64,000 nt of DNA from Bartonella raoultii (lineage in GTDB: Bacteria; Pseudomonadota; Alphaproteobacteria; Rhizobiales; Rhizobiaceae). The first letter of the stretch is position 1, and each line of letters opens with the position of its first letter. Shown here one piece after another: positions 19,161-27,742 of the stretch. The notes beneath the pieces were generated by a model. That model did no database searches and had not been told where the DNA came from. It saw only the letters and a list, made by a program, of their open reading frames with translations. Location: contig NZ_JAIFRO010000001.1 in assembly GCF_019659805.1 (NCBI RefSeq), positions 267,001 through 331,000 on the forward strand. Reading direction: 5' to 3'. A program made the translations under genes and the position numbers.

Positions 19161-19526
19161 ATGCAAGATAAAAATCCTCATGATATTTTGATTGGCAAAA
19201 AAATTCGTTTTAGACGAAAAATGTTGGGAATGTCTCAAAAATCCTTAGGGCATGCTTTAGGCGTAACCTTTCAACAAATTCAAAAATATGAAAAAGGTAT
19301 AAATCGTGTAAGTGCGGGGCAATTAAAGACAATTGCCGATATTTTAAATGTCCCCATAACCTTTTTTTATGCCAATATCTCCACAAAACGACACACCCCT
19401 CCCCATTATGACGAAGTCATCTCCAGTAAAGAAGAGTATCTGCTTTTAAAAAGATTTCGTGTTCTCACCACAAGAAAACAAAATGCTCTTTTACAATTGC
19501 TCTCTGAGCAAAATGAAGCTTGTTAA
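19161..19526 (+). CDS. XRE-family regulator (Trp-type, leader-RNA associated), copy 1
   Basis: 121 residues. A helix-turn-helix covers about residues 10-65: K-I-R-F-R-R-K-M-L-G-M-S-Q-K-S-L-G, then F-Q-Q-I-Q-K-Y-E-K-G and the L-K-T-I-A-D-I-L-N-V-P scaffold helix. A short C-terminal region (S-S-K-E-E-Y-L-L-L-K-R-F) probably mediates dimerisation. The start at ATG 19161 is fixed by the strong GGTGGGGGG site and by identity with the other copies; an upstream in-frame ATG lies inside the leader. The N-terminal half differs from copies 2 and 3, while the 3' half is nearly identical to copy 2. In B. henselae such proteins regulate badA; the target here is unknown. Confidence 0.88.
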   Translation: MQDKNPHDILIGKKIRFRRKMLGMSQKSLGHALGVTFQQIQKYEKGINRVSAGQLKTIADILNVPITFFYANISTKRHTPPHYDEVISSKEEYLLLKRFRVLTTRKQNALLQLLSEQNEAC

Positions 19527-19750
19527 ATCACGCGTGCAAGAGGCTTTGTTTATGCGCAACACCGTTTTTAAGAGCAGTGCTTTTAAACTCTCATGCACAA
19601 GCCTTGCTCTTAAAAGAGCATCCCTCTCAAAATGCCATAGAAGATAAACTGCTATCTTCCCTAAAGGGGGGTAAGTTCTCATACACAAGCCGCATCCTTG
19701 AAAGAGCTCCCCCCCTCTTCTCACTTTTTAAAAGTCCGTTTTAAAAAGCT

Positions 19751-20014
19751 ATCGTCATTTTTATTGTAAATTTCCAGAAATTCCTTTATGACTTGAAGGG
19801 TGTTTTGGTCGTATACGCGAACGACCAATAGGGATCTAAAACCCCGAAAACTCGATACATAAAAATTATCCCGCTTTGTGGGTGTCCCGGGATTCCGGGA
19901 GATTTTGCTATGTCCAAGTGCTTTTTAGCACTAAAAGCAAAATGCTGATTCGAGTTCAGTGTTTTAGACTCCCGGAATACCAATGCGAGGGCGCTCGCAA
20001 CCGGTGGGGGGAAA
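19751..20014 (+). ncRNA. Brt-type structured leader RNA, copy 2
   Basis: Same layout as copy 1 with different stem sequences that still pair: GGTCGT 19807-19812 with ACGACC 19821-19826, CTAAAAC 19836-19842 with GTTTTAG 19961-19967, and ACTCGA 19850-19855 with TCGAGT 19950-19955. ATTCCGGGAG at 19892-19901 can also pair with CTCCCGGAAT at 19969-19978, crossing the long stem. It ends at the GGTGGGGGG site of XRE copy 2. Confidence 0.8.
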
Positions 20015-20392
20015 ATGCAAGATAAAAATCCTCATGATATGTTTGTTGATACATTCATTGGCAAAAAAATTCGCTTCAGACGAAACATGCTGAAAATGTC
20101 GCAAAAACAATTGGGACACTCTTTAGGGGTAAGCTTCCAACAAATTCAAAAATATGAAAAAGGCTTAAACCGTGTAAGTGCGGGACAGTTAAAGACAATT
20201 GCCGATATTTTAAATGTCCCCATAACCTTTTTTTATGCCGATATCTCCACAAAACAACACACCCCTCCCCATTATGACGAAGTCATCTCCAGTAAAGAAG
20301 AGTATCTGCTTTTAAAAAGATTTCGTGTTCTCACCATAAGAAAACAAAATGCTCTTTTACAATTGCTCTCTGAGCAAAATGAAGCTTGTTAA
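20015..20392 (+). CDS. XRE-family regulator (Trp-type), copy 2
   Basis: 125 residues; the family's HTH with a four-residue insertion after the D-K-N-P-H-D start (F-V-D-T-F). Helices read M-S-Q-K-Q-L-G-H-S-L-G-V-S-F-Q-Q-I-Q-K-Y-E-K-G and L-K-T-I-A-D-I-L-N-V-P. It shares the same N-terminal two-thirds with copy 3 and its C-terminal third with copy 1, as expected for the middle of an 866-base tandem duplication. ATG is fixed by the strong upstream GGTGGGGGG. It is presumably controlled by its own leader RNA. Confidence 0.88.
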   Translation: MQDKNPHDMFVDTFIGKKIRFRRNMLKMSQKQLGHSLGVSFQQIQKYEKGLNRVSAGQLKTIADILNVPITFFYADISTKQHTPPHYDEVISSKEEYLLLKRFRVLTIRKQNALLQLLSEQNEAC

Positions 20393-20616
20393 ATCACGCG
20401 TGCAAGAGGCTTTGTTTATGCGCAACACCGTTTTTAAGAGCAGTGCTTTTAAACTCTCATGCACAAGCCTTGCTCTTAAAAGAGCATCCCTCTCAAAATG
20501 CCATAGAAGATAAACTGCTATCTTCCCTAAAGGGGGGTAAGTTCTCATACACAAGCCGCATCCTTGAAAGAGCTCCCCCCCTCTTCTCACTTTTTAAAAG
20601 TCCGTTTTAAAAAGCT

Positions 20617-20880
20617 ATCGTCATTTTTATTGTAAATTTCCAGAAATTCCTTTATGACTTGAAGGGTGTTTTGGTCGTATACGCGAACGACCAATAGGGA
20701 TCTAAAACCCCGAAAACTCGATACATAAAAATTATCCCGCTTTGTGGGTGTCCCGGGATTCCGGGAGATTTTGCTATGTCCAAGTGCTTTTTAGCACTAA
20801 AAGCAAAATGCTGATTCGAGTTCAGTGTTTTAGACTCCCGGAATACCAATGCGAGGGCGCTCGCAACCGGTGGGGGGAAA
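20617..20880 (+). ncRNA. Brt-type structured leader RNA, copy 3
   Basis: Essentially identical to copy 2, offset by 866 bases, so the same stems form. It ends at the ribosome site of XRE copy 3. Confidence 0.8.
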
Positions 20881-21249
20881 ATGCAAGATAAAAATCCTCA
20901 TGATATGTTTGTTGATACATTCATTGGCAAAAAAATTCGCTTCAGACGAAACATGCTGAAAATGTCGCAAAAACAATTGGGACACTCTTTAGGGGTAAGC
21001 TTCCAACAAATTCAAAAATATGAAAAAGGCTTAAACCGTGTAAGTGCGGGGCAGTTAAAGACAATTGCCGATATTTTAAATGTCCCCATAACCTTTTTTT
21101 ATGCCGATATCTCCACAAAACAACACACCCCTCCCCATTATGACGAAGTCATCTCCAGTAAAGAAGAATATCTCCTGTTAAAAAGTTTTAGAGTCCTGAC
21201 ATCAGGAAAACAAAAAGCAATTTTAAAATTGATTTCTGATCAGAATTAA
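20881..21249 (+). CDS. XRE-family regulator (Trp-type), copy 3
   Basis: 122 residues. Residues 1-100 are the same as copy 2, but the C-terminus diverges (L-K-S-F-R-V-L-T-S-G-K-Q-K-A-I-L-K-L-I-S-D-Q-N). The duplication therefore ended inside this gene, and copy 3 retains the original 3' end of the cassette. The HTH residues are intact. Three nearly equal regulators could bind the same operators and form mixed dimers. Confidence 0.87.
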   Translation: MQDKNPHDMFVDTFIGKKIRFRRNMLKMSQKQLGHSLGVSFQQIQKYEKGLNRVSAGQLKTIADILNVPITFFYADISTKQHTPPHYDEVISSKEEYLLLKSFRVLTSGKQKAILKLISDQN

Positions 21250-21674
21250 AACTCTTTCATAATATCCTATGCTACAGTTTCTACGCATAAGCATACACGG
21301 AAAACCTCTCAAAACACACCATAAACGATGGCACTCTTATTTTGTCTTAAATTTTTGCCTTATCCGCAAATGCGCCTCTTAATCTTATGTAAATTTGTAA
21401 AGAATAATCGCGCTTCTTGCCTAGAAGATTCCAACTGCTGATTTCATAAAGAATAAAAATCTTTTAGGGCAACAATGACCGTTTTTTTAAAACACATAGA
21501 TACCTTAATAAACGAGAAAAACTGTTTTGAGAGTATATATTTTTAAGAGGGATGTAGAATTTATCCAACACGAAAAAAAATGACAACTCTTCTTAAGAGC
21601 GCTTTCAATTTGCCCTCTTATTCATTTTATGAGATTTTCACGATAAACATCAACGCCCGAAAGCAACAGCCAGA
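21250..21674. other. Gene-free intergenic stretch
   Basis: Convergent region between XRE copy 3 and the nuclease-like gene. No gene, repeat or clear terminator is seen. Confidence 0.4.
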
Positions 21675-22436
21675 TCACTCATGCGCAAAAGGATTATAAG
21701 AGCCATTATTGCGCCGCCACTGCAAAGGTTCCGTAAAATCACTTGACCAAAGACCAATCTTTTTGTTGCGTGCTGTTTCTTCAGCAAGGCGATACTGTAC
21801 GGGAATGGGATCTTTATTGTCTTTTGCAAGCAACAACATCCCCTCTGCAAGACCTGCTTCAGCTAAATCAACGCCTTGCACAAAACATTGCGCATAATAA
21901 ATACCATCACGCATAACAGCCTGCTTACAGGATAAATTCTGACCAAGTGTTTTAGTGACAAGCCAAGCCATTGTAACCACACCACAAGGCCATTCTTGAT
22001 TATTTAATTTGGCTTTTTGGCGCGGTGCACATGTATCCACCCCATAAAGATGAAGAGCACGGGTATGATGTTTACGCCAAGATTGTGCAACAGGCGTGAA
22101 CAATTTGAATGTAACGCCACTGGTAACAGATGCCATACCATGAAAAACAGCAACAGAATTAAAGGAAGAATTCTTCTGAAATGAGGAAACCGATTCAGCT
22201 TTTGCAACATGTCTACCATTTGCCAATGGCCCCTGTGTGAAAGCGACTTCAGAATTTTTTCCTTGCGTATACAGATGCACAATATCTTGCATATCTTGCA
22301 GCTTAAAGGGTTGTAGAACACTCCAATCCACGTCATCGCTATATTGGTGAATACCCCATAAAAGAGAGCCCATTATATAAAGAATAACGATGAGTTTAAA
22401 TCGTATACGCTCAACACATTTTATTAAAAAGTTCAT
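21675..22436 (-). CDS. Membrane-anchored protein with degenerate thermonuclease-like (SNase) domain
   Basis: 253 residues. A single N-terminal membrane segment (about residues 14-31) leaves the rest periplasmic. Residues about 120-240 follow a staphylococcal-nuclease OB-fold pattern: L-H-L-Y-G-V-D-T-C-A-P-R-Q, the paired-cysteine W-P-C-G region, C-F-V-Q-G-V-D-L-A-E-A-G-L-A-E-G, then Y-x-x-A-E-E-x-A-R-x-x-K-x-G-L-W. The catalytic glutamate expected after D-x-P is absent, so activity is doubtful. It is transcribed divergently from virB2 and shares its ~330-base promoter region, so it may be coregulated with the secretion operon or may bind nucleic acid. ATG at 22436 is chosen. Confidence 0.7.
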   Translation of the reverse strand: MNFLIKCVERIRFKLIVILYIMGSLLWGIHQYSDDVDWSVLQPFKLQDMQDIVHLYTQGKNSEVAFTQGPLANGRHVAKAESVSSFQKNSSFNSVAVFHGMASVTSGVTFKLFTPVAQSWRKHHTRALHLYGVDTCAPRQKAKLNNQEWPCGVVTMAWLVTKTLGQNLSCKQAVMRDGIYYAQCFVQGVDLAEAGLAEGMLLLAKDNKDPIPVQYRLAEETARNKKIGLWSSDFTEPLQWRRNNGSYNPFAHE

Positions 22437-22765
22437 TTTTCCTCTACCCTTTTATCGATTCAACACTCCCTCCTTGTCCATGAAAAAAAATTTAAGGTGA
22501 AAAAATTCTAGATTCTAAGGTCTGTTGTATATTAACGATATTTTACAAACTTCACAACTTAAAATTGCCATTTTTATGTAACACAATTTTAAAAAGAAAA
22601 CCTTCTGTCTCTGAGAAAAAAAATTAAAAGGAAAAAAATCCATTTTTAAAATTTTGAGAGAAACGATGAGGGGGACAGTTTGGTTTGTAAGTCTCAAAGA
22701 ACAAAACACTTCAGTTTTAAAGTCAAGAAGACACGCGAGTAAAATTCTTTTTCAAGAGAGGAAAA
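22437..22765. promoter_or_regulatory. Divergent control region upstream of the virB operon
   Basis: This 329-base AT-rich stretch separates the minus-strand nuclease-like gene from virB2 and must hold the virB promoter. In Bartonella this operon is known to be controlled by the BatR/BatS two-component system. No exact operator or promoter hexamers can be assigned. The virB2 ribosome site is AGAGAGGAAAA at 22755-22765. Confidence 0.5.
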
Positions 22766-23086
22766 ATGACAGACAACACGTCCAAGAATATCTTTTTTAT
22801 CGTCATTATGCTGCTTTTTGCTGCGTTCATTATAGCACATCCTTCCTATGCTGCTTCTACGGGTGGAGGACTGGGAAATGTCGATAACGTATTACAAAAC
22901 ATTGTTGATATGATGACCGGAACAACAGCAAGGCTTATTGCGATTATCTGTGTTGCCGCCATCGGCATTGGCTGGATGTACGGCTTTATTGACCTGCGCA
23001 AAGCAGCTTATTGCTTGATTGGTCTTGGTATTGCTTTCGGAGCGCCTGCTTTAGTCGGTAAATTAGTGGGAACAGGAACAGCATAA
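22766..23086 (+). CDS. virB2: VirB2, major pilin of the VirB/VirD4 type IV secretion system
   Basis: 106 residues. A long signal peptide is followed by A-H-P-S-Y-A near residue 29, where cleavage is expected. The mature pilin of about 75 residues has two hydrophobic segments (L-I-A-I-I-C-V-A-A-I-G-I-G-W-M and A-Y-C-L-I-G-L-G-I-A-F-G-A) joined by the short loop D-L-R-K, the classic VirB2/TrbC arrangement. It is the first gene of the operon; there is no virB1 transglycosylase gene before it, as is usual for Bartonella VirB. The AGAGAGGAAAA ribosome site supports the ATG. Pilin subunits are inserted in the inner membrane and then assembled into the surface pilus. Confidence 0.95.
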   Translation: MTDNTSKNIFFIVIMLLFAAFIIAHPSYAASTGGGLGNVDNVLQNIVDMMTGTTARLIAIICVAAIGIGWMYGFIDLRKAAYCLIGLGIAFGAPALVGKLVGTGTA

Positions 23087-23395
23087 ATGAACGAAGATAC
23101 TCTTTTTCTTGCCTGTACCAGACCCGCAATGTTTGCCGGTGTTACCATAGAAGCGATGGCGCTCAATGTTATGGCAACAACCACTCTTTTTATTCTTACA
23201 AGCGGTTTTACCATGATTGGTCTTGGGGTTGGGATGCACTTTATTTTACGTGAAATAACCAAACATGACCACAATCAATTTCGCGTTTTATTTGCCTGGC
23301 TCAATACCCGCGGAAAACAAAAAAATCTCAAAAGATGGGGAGGCGCATCTATATCCCCATTATACCTTATCCGTACTTATAAGGAACTCAAGTAG
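23087..23395 (+). CDS. virB3: VirB3 inner-membrane component
   Basis: 102 residues. The start codon immediately follows the virB2 stop (TAA-ATG, no gap). The N-terminal L-F-L-A-C-T-R-P-A-M-F-A-G-V word is the family signature, followed by two close hydrophobic segments at about 23-60. VirB3 is an integral inner-membrane protein working with VirB4 and VirB6 in pilus assembly. The C-terminus is basic and cytoplasmic. The stop overlaps the virB4 GTG by one base. Confidence 0.95.
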   Translation: MNEDTLFLACTRPAMFAGVTIEAMALNVMATTTLFILTSGFTMIGLGVGMHFILREITKHDHNQFRVLFAWLNTRGKQKNLKRWGGASISPLYLIRTYKELK

Positions 23396-25758
23396 TGAAA
23401 CAGATGTCAATTATGAAACGGGAATCTTTGCCGGAAGAATACATTCCCTATGTACGCTACGTTAACCGTCATGTCATTGCACTTAATTCGCGTTGTTTAA
23501 TGACAGTGATGGCTGTCGAGGGTGTAAATTTTGACACTGCAGATATTGACCAATTAAATTCCTTACACAACCAATTAAACACCCTTCTGAAAAACATTGC
23601 AGATGAACGCGTTGCTTTATACTCTCACGTTATTAGACGGCGTGAAATGCTTTATCCAGAAGGGCGTTTTCTTTCTCCTTTTGCAGCAAAATTAGATGAA
23701 AAATACAAACAGAAAATGGTTTCCCAAGAACTCTATAGAAACGATTTGTTTGTTTCACTGCTGTGGAATCCAGCCTCAGATAAAACAGAACAACTTGCTT
23801 CTTTTTTTCAGCGTTTAACAAAAGCAAAGAAAACCCAATCGGAACCTGATCAGGATGCCATTCGCAAAATCGAAGAATTAAGCCAAGATTTGATAGAAGG
23901 GTTAGAAGCTTATAGCCCACGTCTCTTATCCATTTATGAACATGGGGGCATGTTATTTTCTGAACAAAGTGAGTTTTTGCATCAATTGGTAGGGGGAAGA
24001 CGGGAACGTATTCCTCTGACATTTGGTACCATTGCTTCAACAATTTATTCCGATCGTGTTATTTTTGGAAAAGAAATTATTGAAATCCGCCATGAGAGCA
24101 AAGAACGTTTTGTTGGCATGTTTGGCTGGAAAGAATATCCTTCTAAAACCCGCCCCGGTATGACAGATGAGTTGTTGACAGCCTCTTTTGAATTCATCTT
24201 AACGCAATCCTTTGTCTTTAAAAGTAAAGCTGCCGCTGGTGCCATTATGGGGCGCAAACAAAATCAAATGATCAATACAGCCGACCGTGCGAGCTCGCAA
24301 ATTGAAGCGCTTGATGAAGCCCTTGATGATTTAGAATCGAACCGTTTTGTTTTGGGGGAGCATCACCTCTCTTTGGCTGTTTTTGCCGATCAGCCCAAAG
24401 CATTAGCTGAAAATTTATCAAAAGCCCGTTCACAGTTAACCAATGGGGGCGCCGTTATTGCCAGAGAAGATTTGGGGTTAGAAGCAGCATGGTGGGCGCA
24501 ATTGCCGGGAAACTTTAGCTATCGTGCACGCTCTGGAGCCATTACCAGCAGAAACTTTGCCGCTTTATCTCCTTTTCATTCTTTTCCTATTGGAAAATTA
24601 AATGACAATGTTTGGGGGGCTGCTGTTGCCTTGTTGAAAACCCAAGCGGGTTCACCTTATTATTTTAATTTTCATTATGGTGATCTTGGCAATACCTTTG
24701 TTTGTGGTCCATCGGGCTCTGGTAAGACGGTTATTATTAATTTTCTTCTTGCACAATTACAAAAACATAATCCGACCATGGTTTTTTTCGACAAAGATCA
24801 GGGTGCAGAGATTTTTGTACGTGCTGGAGGAGGAAAATATAAGCCTTTAAAAAACGGCGAACCTGCAGGTATTGCACCCCTAAAGGGCATGGAACTTACA
24901 GAAAAAAATAAGGTTTTCCTTCGTAATTGGGTCTTAAAGCTTGTAACCTCTGAAGGGCAAACAGTAACAGAAGAAGAGCGACAAGATATCGCCAAAGCAA
25001 TCGATTCCTTGGGAAGCCTGCCCCGTGCACAGCGCTCTCTTGCTGCCCTTCAACTCTTTTTTGATAACACATCAAAAGAAGGTATTGCCATACGATTACA
25101 ACGCTGGATAAGAGGCAATGATTTAGGTTGGGTTTTTGATAACGAAACGGATGATCTCAATTTAAATGCGCAATTTATCGGTTATGACATGACCGACTTC
25201 TTAGATAATGAAGAAATTCGTCGCCCCTTAATGATGTATCTCTTCCACCGTATTCTTGATCTTATTGATGGGCGGCGTATCATTATTATTGTTGATGAAT
25301 TCTGGAAAGCTTTAGAAGATGATTCCTTTAAAGCTTTTGCACAAGATCGGTTAAAGACAATCCGTAAACAAAATGGCATGATGCTCTTTGCCACCCAAAG
25401 CCCGAAAGATGCTTTAAACTCTACTATTGCACATACGATTATCGAGCAATGTCCAACCCAAATATTTTTTCCCAATCAAAAAGCAAATTATAAAGATTAT
25501 GTTGAAGATTTTAAGCTGACTGAGCGTGAATTTGAACTCATACAATCAGAGCTAAGCAGAGAATCGCATCGTTTCCTTATCAAACAGGGACAAAATTCTG
25601 TTGTTGCAGAACTTAACTTACGCGGAATGAACGATGAGATCGCCGTCTTAAGCGGCACAACTAAAAATATTGAACTCATGCATCAAATTATCAACGAATA
25701 TGGAGCAGATCCTGATGAATGGTTGCCCATATTTCATCAAAGGAGAAAAAACCAATGA
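23395..25758 (+). CDS. virB4: VirB4 ATPase
   Basis: 787 residues, usual family size. GTG at 23395 overlaps the virB3 stop; an ATG three codons later is an alternative start. The N-terminal CagE/TrbE/VirB4 domain covers about residues 180-380. The ATPase domain has Walker A G-P-S-G-S-G-K-T at 438-445 and Walker B I-I-I-I-V-D-E-F-W near 629-635. It energises pilus biogenesis and substrate transfer at the inner membrane. All motifs are intact. The last codons overlap the virB5 ATG (ATGA). Confidence 0.97.
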   Translation: MKQMSIMKRESLPEEYIPYVRYVNRHVIALNSRCLMTVMAVEGVNFDTADIDQLNSLHNQLNTLLKNIADERVALYSHVIRRREMLYPEGRFLSPFAAKLDEKYKQKMVSQELYRNDLFVSLLWNPASDKTEQLASFFQRLTKAKKTQSEPDQDAIRKIEELSQDLIEGLEAYSPRLLSIYEHGGMLFSEQSEFLHQLVGGRRERIPLTFGTIASTIYSDRVIFGKEIIEIRHESKERFVGMFGWKEYPSKTRPGMTDELLTASFEFILTQSFVFKSKAAAGAIMGRKQNQMINTADRASSQIEALDEALDDLESNRFVLGEHHLSLAVFADQPKALAENLSKARSQLTNGGAVIAREDLGLEAAWWAQLPGNFSYRARSGAITSRNFAALSPFHSFPIGKLNDNVWGAAVALLKTQAGSPYYFNFHYGDLGNTFVCGPSGSGKTVIINFLLAQLQKHNPTMVFFDKDQGAEIFVRAGGGKYKPLKNGEPAGIAPLKGMELTEKNKVFLRNWVLKLVTSEGQTVTEEERQDIAKAIDSLGSLPRAQRSLAALQLFFDNTSKEGIAIRLQRWIRGNDLGWVFDNETDDLNLNAQFIGYDMTDFLDNEEIRRPLMMYLFHRILDLIDGRRIIIIVDEFWKALEDDSFKAFAQDRLKTIRKQNGMMLFATQSPKDALNSTIAHTIIEQCPTQIFFPNQKANYKDYVEDFKLTEREFELIQSELSRESHRFLIKQGQNSVVAELNLRGMNDEIAVLSGTTKNIELMHQIINEYGADPDEWLPIFHQRRKNQ

Positions 25759-26231
25759 AACAATATAGTTTAGCCACCTTGTTATTTTTATCTTTTGTCT
25801 CTCCTACAATGGCGCAAATGACCGATGTGGAGGAGTATTATAAACAAGCATTACACAGCAAAATAACCCATGATGCTTTACAGTCAAACACCGCTGAAAG
25901 TATTTATGAAAGTGCCAAAGAAACAGAAAAAAAGATTGAAGCAATAAGAGCAAAACTTGAACAGCTTAAAACAACAGAAAACTTAAAACCAGAAGAACGG
26001 CAAGCACTGCAACAAGAGCTTCAAACACAACTTTCCCTTCTTCAAACCAATCTTCAAATAAGTTCTGTACAACTGCAATCTTTAGCGATGATGAGCGCAA
26101 AAACAAGCAAAACCAGAGAAGAGGTCCATGAAGAAGAAACGCAAGAAAAACGTCAACAACTTCAAGAAGCTCTGAAAGAAAAAGAAGAACAATTAAAAGC
26201 AATGGTTGAGAGAGCGAATGGCCGACTTTAA
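25755..26231 (+). CDS. virB5: VirB5, minor pilus protein (17-kDa antigen homologue)
   Basis: 158 residues from the ATG that overlaps the virB4 stop (ATGA). Signal peptide residues 1-20 end P-T-M-A. The mature protein is almost all alpha-helical and charged, with long E/K/Q-rich heptad-like helices (about 55-150), as expected for the VirB5/TraC helical bundle at the pilus tip. In B. henselae the VirB5 homologue is the immunodominant 17-kDa antigen. The 3' end overlaps virB6. Confidence 0.92.
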   Translation: MKQYSLATLLFLSFVSPTMAQMTDVEEYYKQALHSKITHDALQSNTAESIYESAKETEKKIEAIRAKLEQLKTTENLKPEERQALQQELQTQLSLLQTNLQISSVQLQSLAMMSAKTSKTREEVHEEETQEKRQQLQEALKEKEEQLKAMVERANGRL

Positions 26232-27219
26232 GTTTGCCCCGTTTGGGAGTATTTCTGAATATATTGTAGCCCCTCTAGACGATGTGATGAACACAACAGT
26301 GGGGGGGCTGTCCTCTGCGATTTCAGCACCACTTAATCTTGCTGCAATTATTTTTATTTTTTTATATGGCTATAATGTTATGACAGGTCGTGTCGCCCTT
26401 TCTACGCATAATCTTCTCAATAATGTGGTTAAAATTGTCGTTGTCACAACAATGGCAACGAATGCGAATACATTTAATATCTATATCAAAGAGGTTTTCT
26501 TTAATGATTTGGTAAATGCTATTGGAAATGCGCTCAACAGCAATCCTGCAAATTCCAATGTCTTCGATTATATTTTATTAAAGGCAAGTTACCGCTTTCA
26601 AGAAGTTTTATACCATGCTTGGTTTTTTGAAAAGGTCGTTGTTGCGATTCTTGGTGGTGTTATGATGATAACTGTTATTTTCTTTTGTATAGGCGGTTTC
26701 ATTGTCCAAATATTTGCACAAGTTGCCCTCGTACTGATCATAGGTCTTGGTCCTCTTTTCATTAGTTTATATTTGTTCAATGCAACGCGAAAATATACCG
26801 AAGCATGGCTTTCAACTTTAATCAATTTTACCATTTTACAAGTTCTCGTGATCATGCTTGGAACGCTTATCTGTCAAATTATCCTGCAAGTTCTCAAAGT
26901 TTCTTATGACTCAATCTATATTCTTTTCCCACCTGTTATCGTCATTTCGGTCATAGGGGTTATTATCTTCCGTGCGCTTCCAGGCCTTGCCTCAGCACTT
27001 GCTGCTGGTGGACCATACTTTAGCGCCGGTATAGCTTCAGGAGAACAGCTTGCTTCAACACTTTATAACAGTGCTAAATCGGGTGGAAGAGCCGCACAAA
27101 ATGCTGCTTTAAAGCTTACAGGTGCAGCCGCTGGAAGCGCCGCAAGAAGTGCTGCTAGCAGCACAGCTAGAGGTATTGCAGGAATTGCAAGATCTGGAGG
27201 TGGTCGTGGCCGTTTTTAA
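26218..27219 (+). CDS. virB6: VirB6 polytopic inner-membrane channel component
   Basis: 333 residues from ATG 26218, which lies inside the end of virB5. A TTG four codons earlier (26206) is possible but less likely. There are at least five hydrophobic segments between residues about 40 and 260, and a small-residue-rich, R/G-rich cytoplasmic tail (A-A-G-S-A-A-R-S..., G-G-G-R-G-R-F). It matches TrbL/VirB6 proteins that contact substrate in the translocation channel. Confidence 0.93.
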   Translation: MADFKFAPFGSISEYIVAPLDDVMNTTVGGLSSAISAPLNLAAIIFIFLYGYNVMTGRVALSTHNLLNNVVKIVVVTTMATNANTFNIYIKEVFFNDLVNAIGNALNSNPANSNVFDYILLKASYRFQEVLYHAWFFEKVVVAILGGVMMITVIFFCIGGFIVQIFAQVALVLIIGLGPLFISLYLFNATRKYTEAWLSTLINFTILQVLVIMLGTLICQIILQVLKVSYDSIYILFPPVIVISVIGVIIFRALPGLASALAAGGPYFSAGIASGEQLASTLYNSAKSGGRAAQNAALKLTGAAAGSAARSAASSTARGIAGIARSGGGRGRF

Positions 27220-27427
27220 TGCCAAACACCTCTTTAAAAGAAACAAGAACTTTGTTTTTGCATTGCGTGCGCTAAAGAGCGCACGCCCCATGTCTTTTTC
27301 ACATGATCACCTTGATATCTTTGTTTTTATAAAACCAATCGAAATTTTGCATTCTATGCTTTTGTGAAACAGCTCAAAACAAGAACGCTTATGGCGTTGT
27401 ATTCCAAGATATTTACGAGTTTTAAAA

Positions 27428-27742
27428 ATGAAACAAAAAATACTTTTTGTTGTGCTCCTCACAGTCTTCTTGAATAGCTGTGCCATTCTTAGTGGCCCCC
27501 CAAAACCCCCACGATGTAATGGAAAACATACGCGTATTCTCAACCAAGATAAATGGAATGGGGACAGTAAAGACATAAATTTACCAGGGAAAGTTGTAAA
27601 ACACGTTACGACACCTGTCATTCTTAATACCTTAGAAAGCGAAAAAGCAACAACGAATGTAACGCCAAAGAGCGCTTCACAACATCCCATAAACCATAAA
27701 ATGTCCTTTGATAAAACTGTGGAGGTCCCAGGTGAAAAGTGA
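27428..27742 (+). CDS. virB7: VirB7 lipoprotein
   Basis: 104 residues. Lipoprotein signal with lipobox L-N-S-C (Cys18), then a proline-rich P-P-K-P-P-R-C with a second cysteine that could pair with VirB9. VirB7 anchors the outer-membrane core complex with VirB9 and VirB10. It is longer than the Agrobacterium protein because of a polar C-terminal extension. It follows virB6 after a 208-base gap, the longest inside the operon, and its end overlaps the virB8 start by 11 bases. Assignment rests on operon position plus the lipobox. Confidence 0.88.
   Translation: MKQKILFVVLLTVFLNSCAILSGPPKPPRCNGKHTRILNQDKWNGDSKDINLPGKVVKHVTTPVILNTLESEKATTNVTPKSASQHPINHKMSFDKTVEVPGEK

Larger units (their letters stand above)
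19320..21170 (+). repeat. 866-bp tandem duplication of a leader/XRE cassette
   Basis: From inside XRE copy 1 to inside copy 3 the sequence repeats with a period of 866 bases (for example starts at 20015 and 20881, and identical downstream blocks at 19520-19744 and 20386-20610). The two units are almost identical including intergenic DNA, so the duplication is recent. The outer edges lie within coding sequence, making copies 1 and 3 hybrids at their ends. Boundaries are approximate. Confidence 0.88.

Noticed and set aside
19520..19744. 74-codon plus frame and 77-codon minus frame repeated at 20386-20610
   Set aside because: They recur only because the DNA is duplicated; no ribosome site, and the two strands' frames overlap each other.
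22654..22887. 77-codon frame upstream of and overlapping virB2
   Set aside because: Overlaps the virB2 signal peptide in another frame; no family and poor start context.
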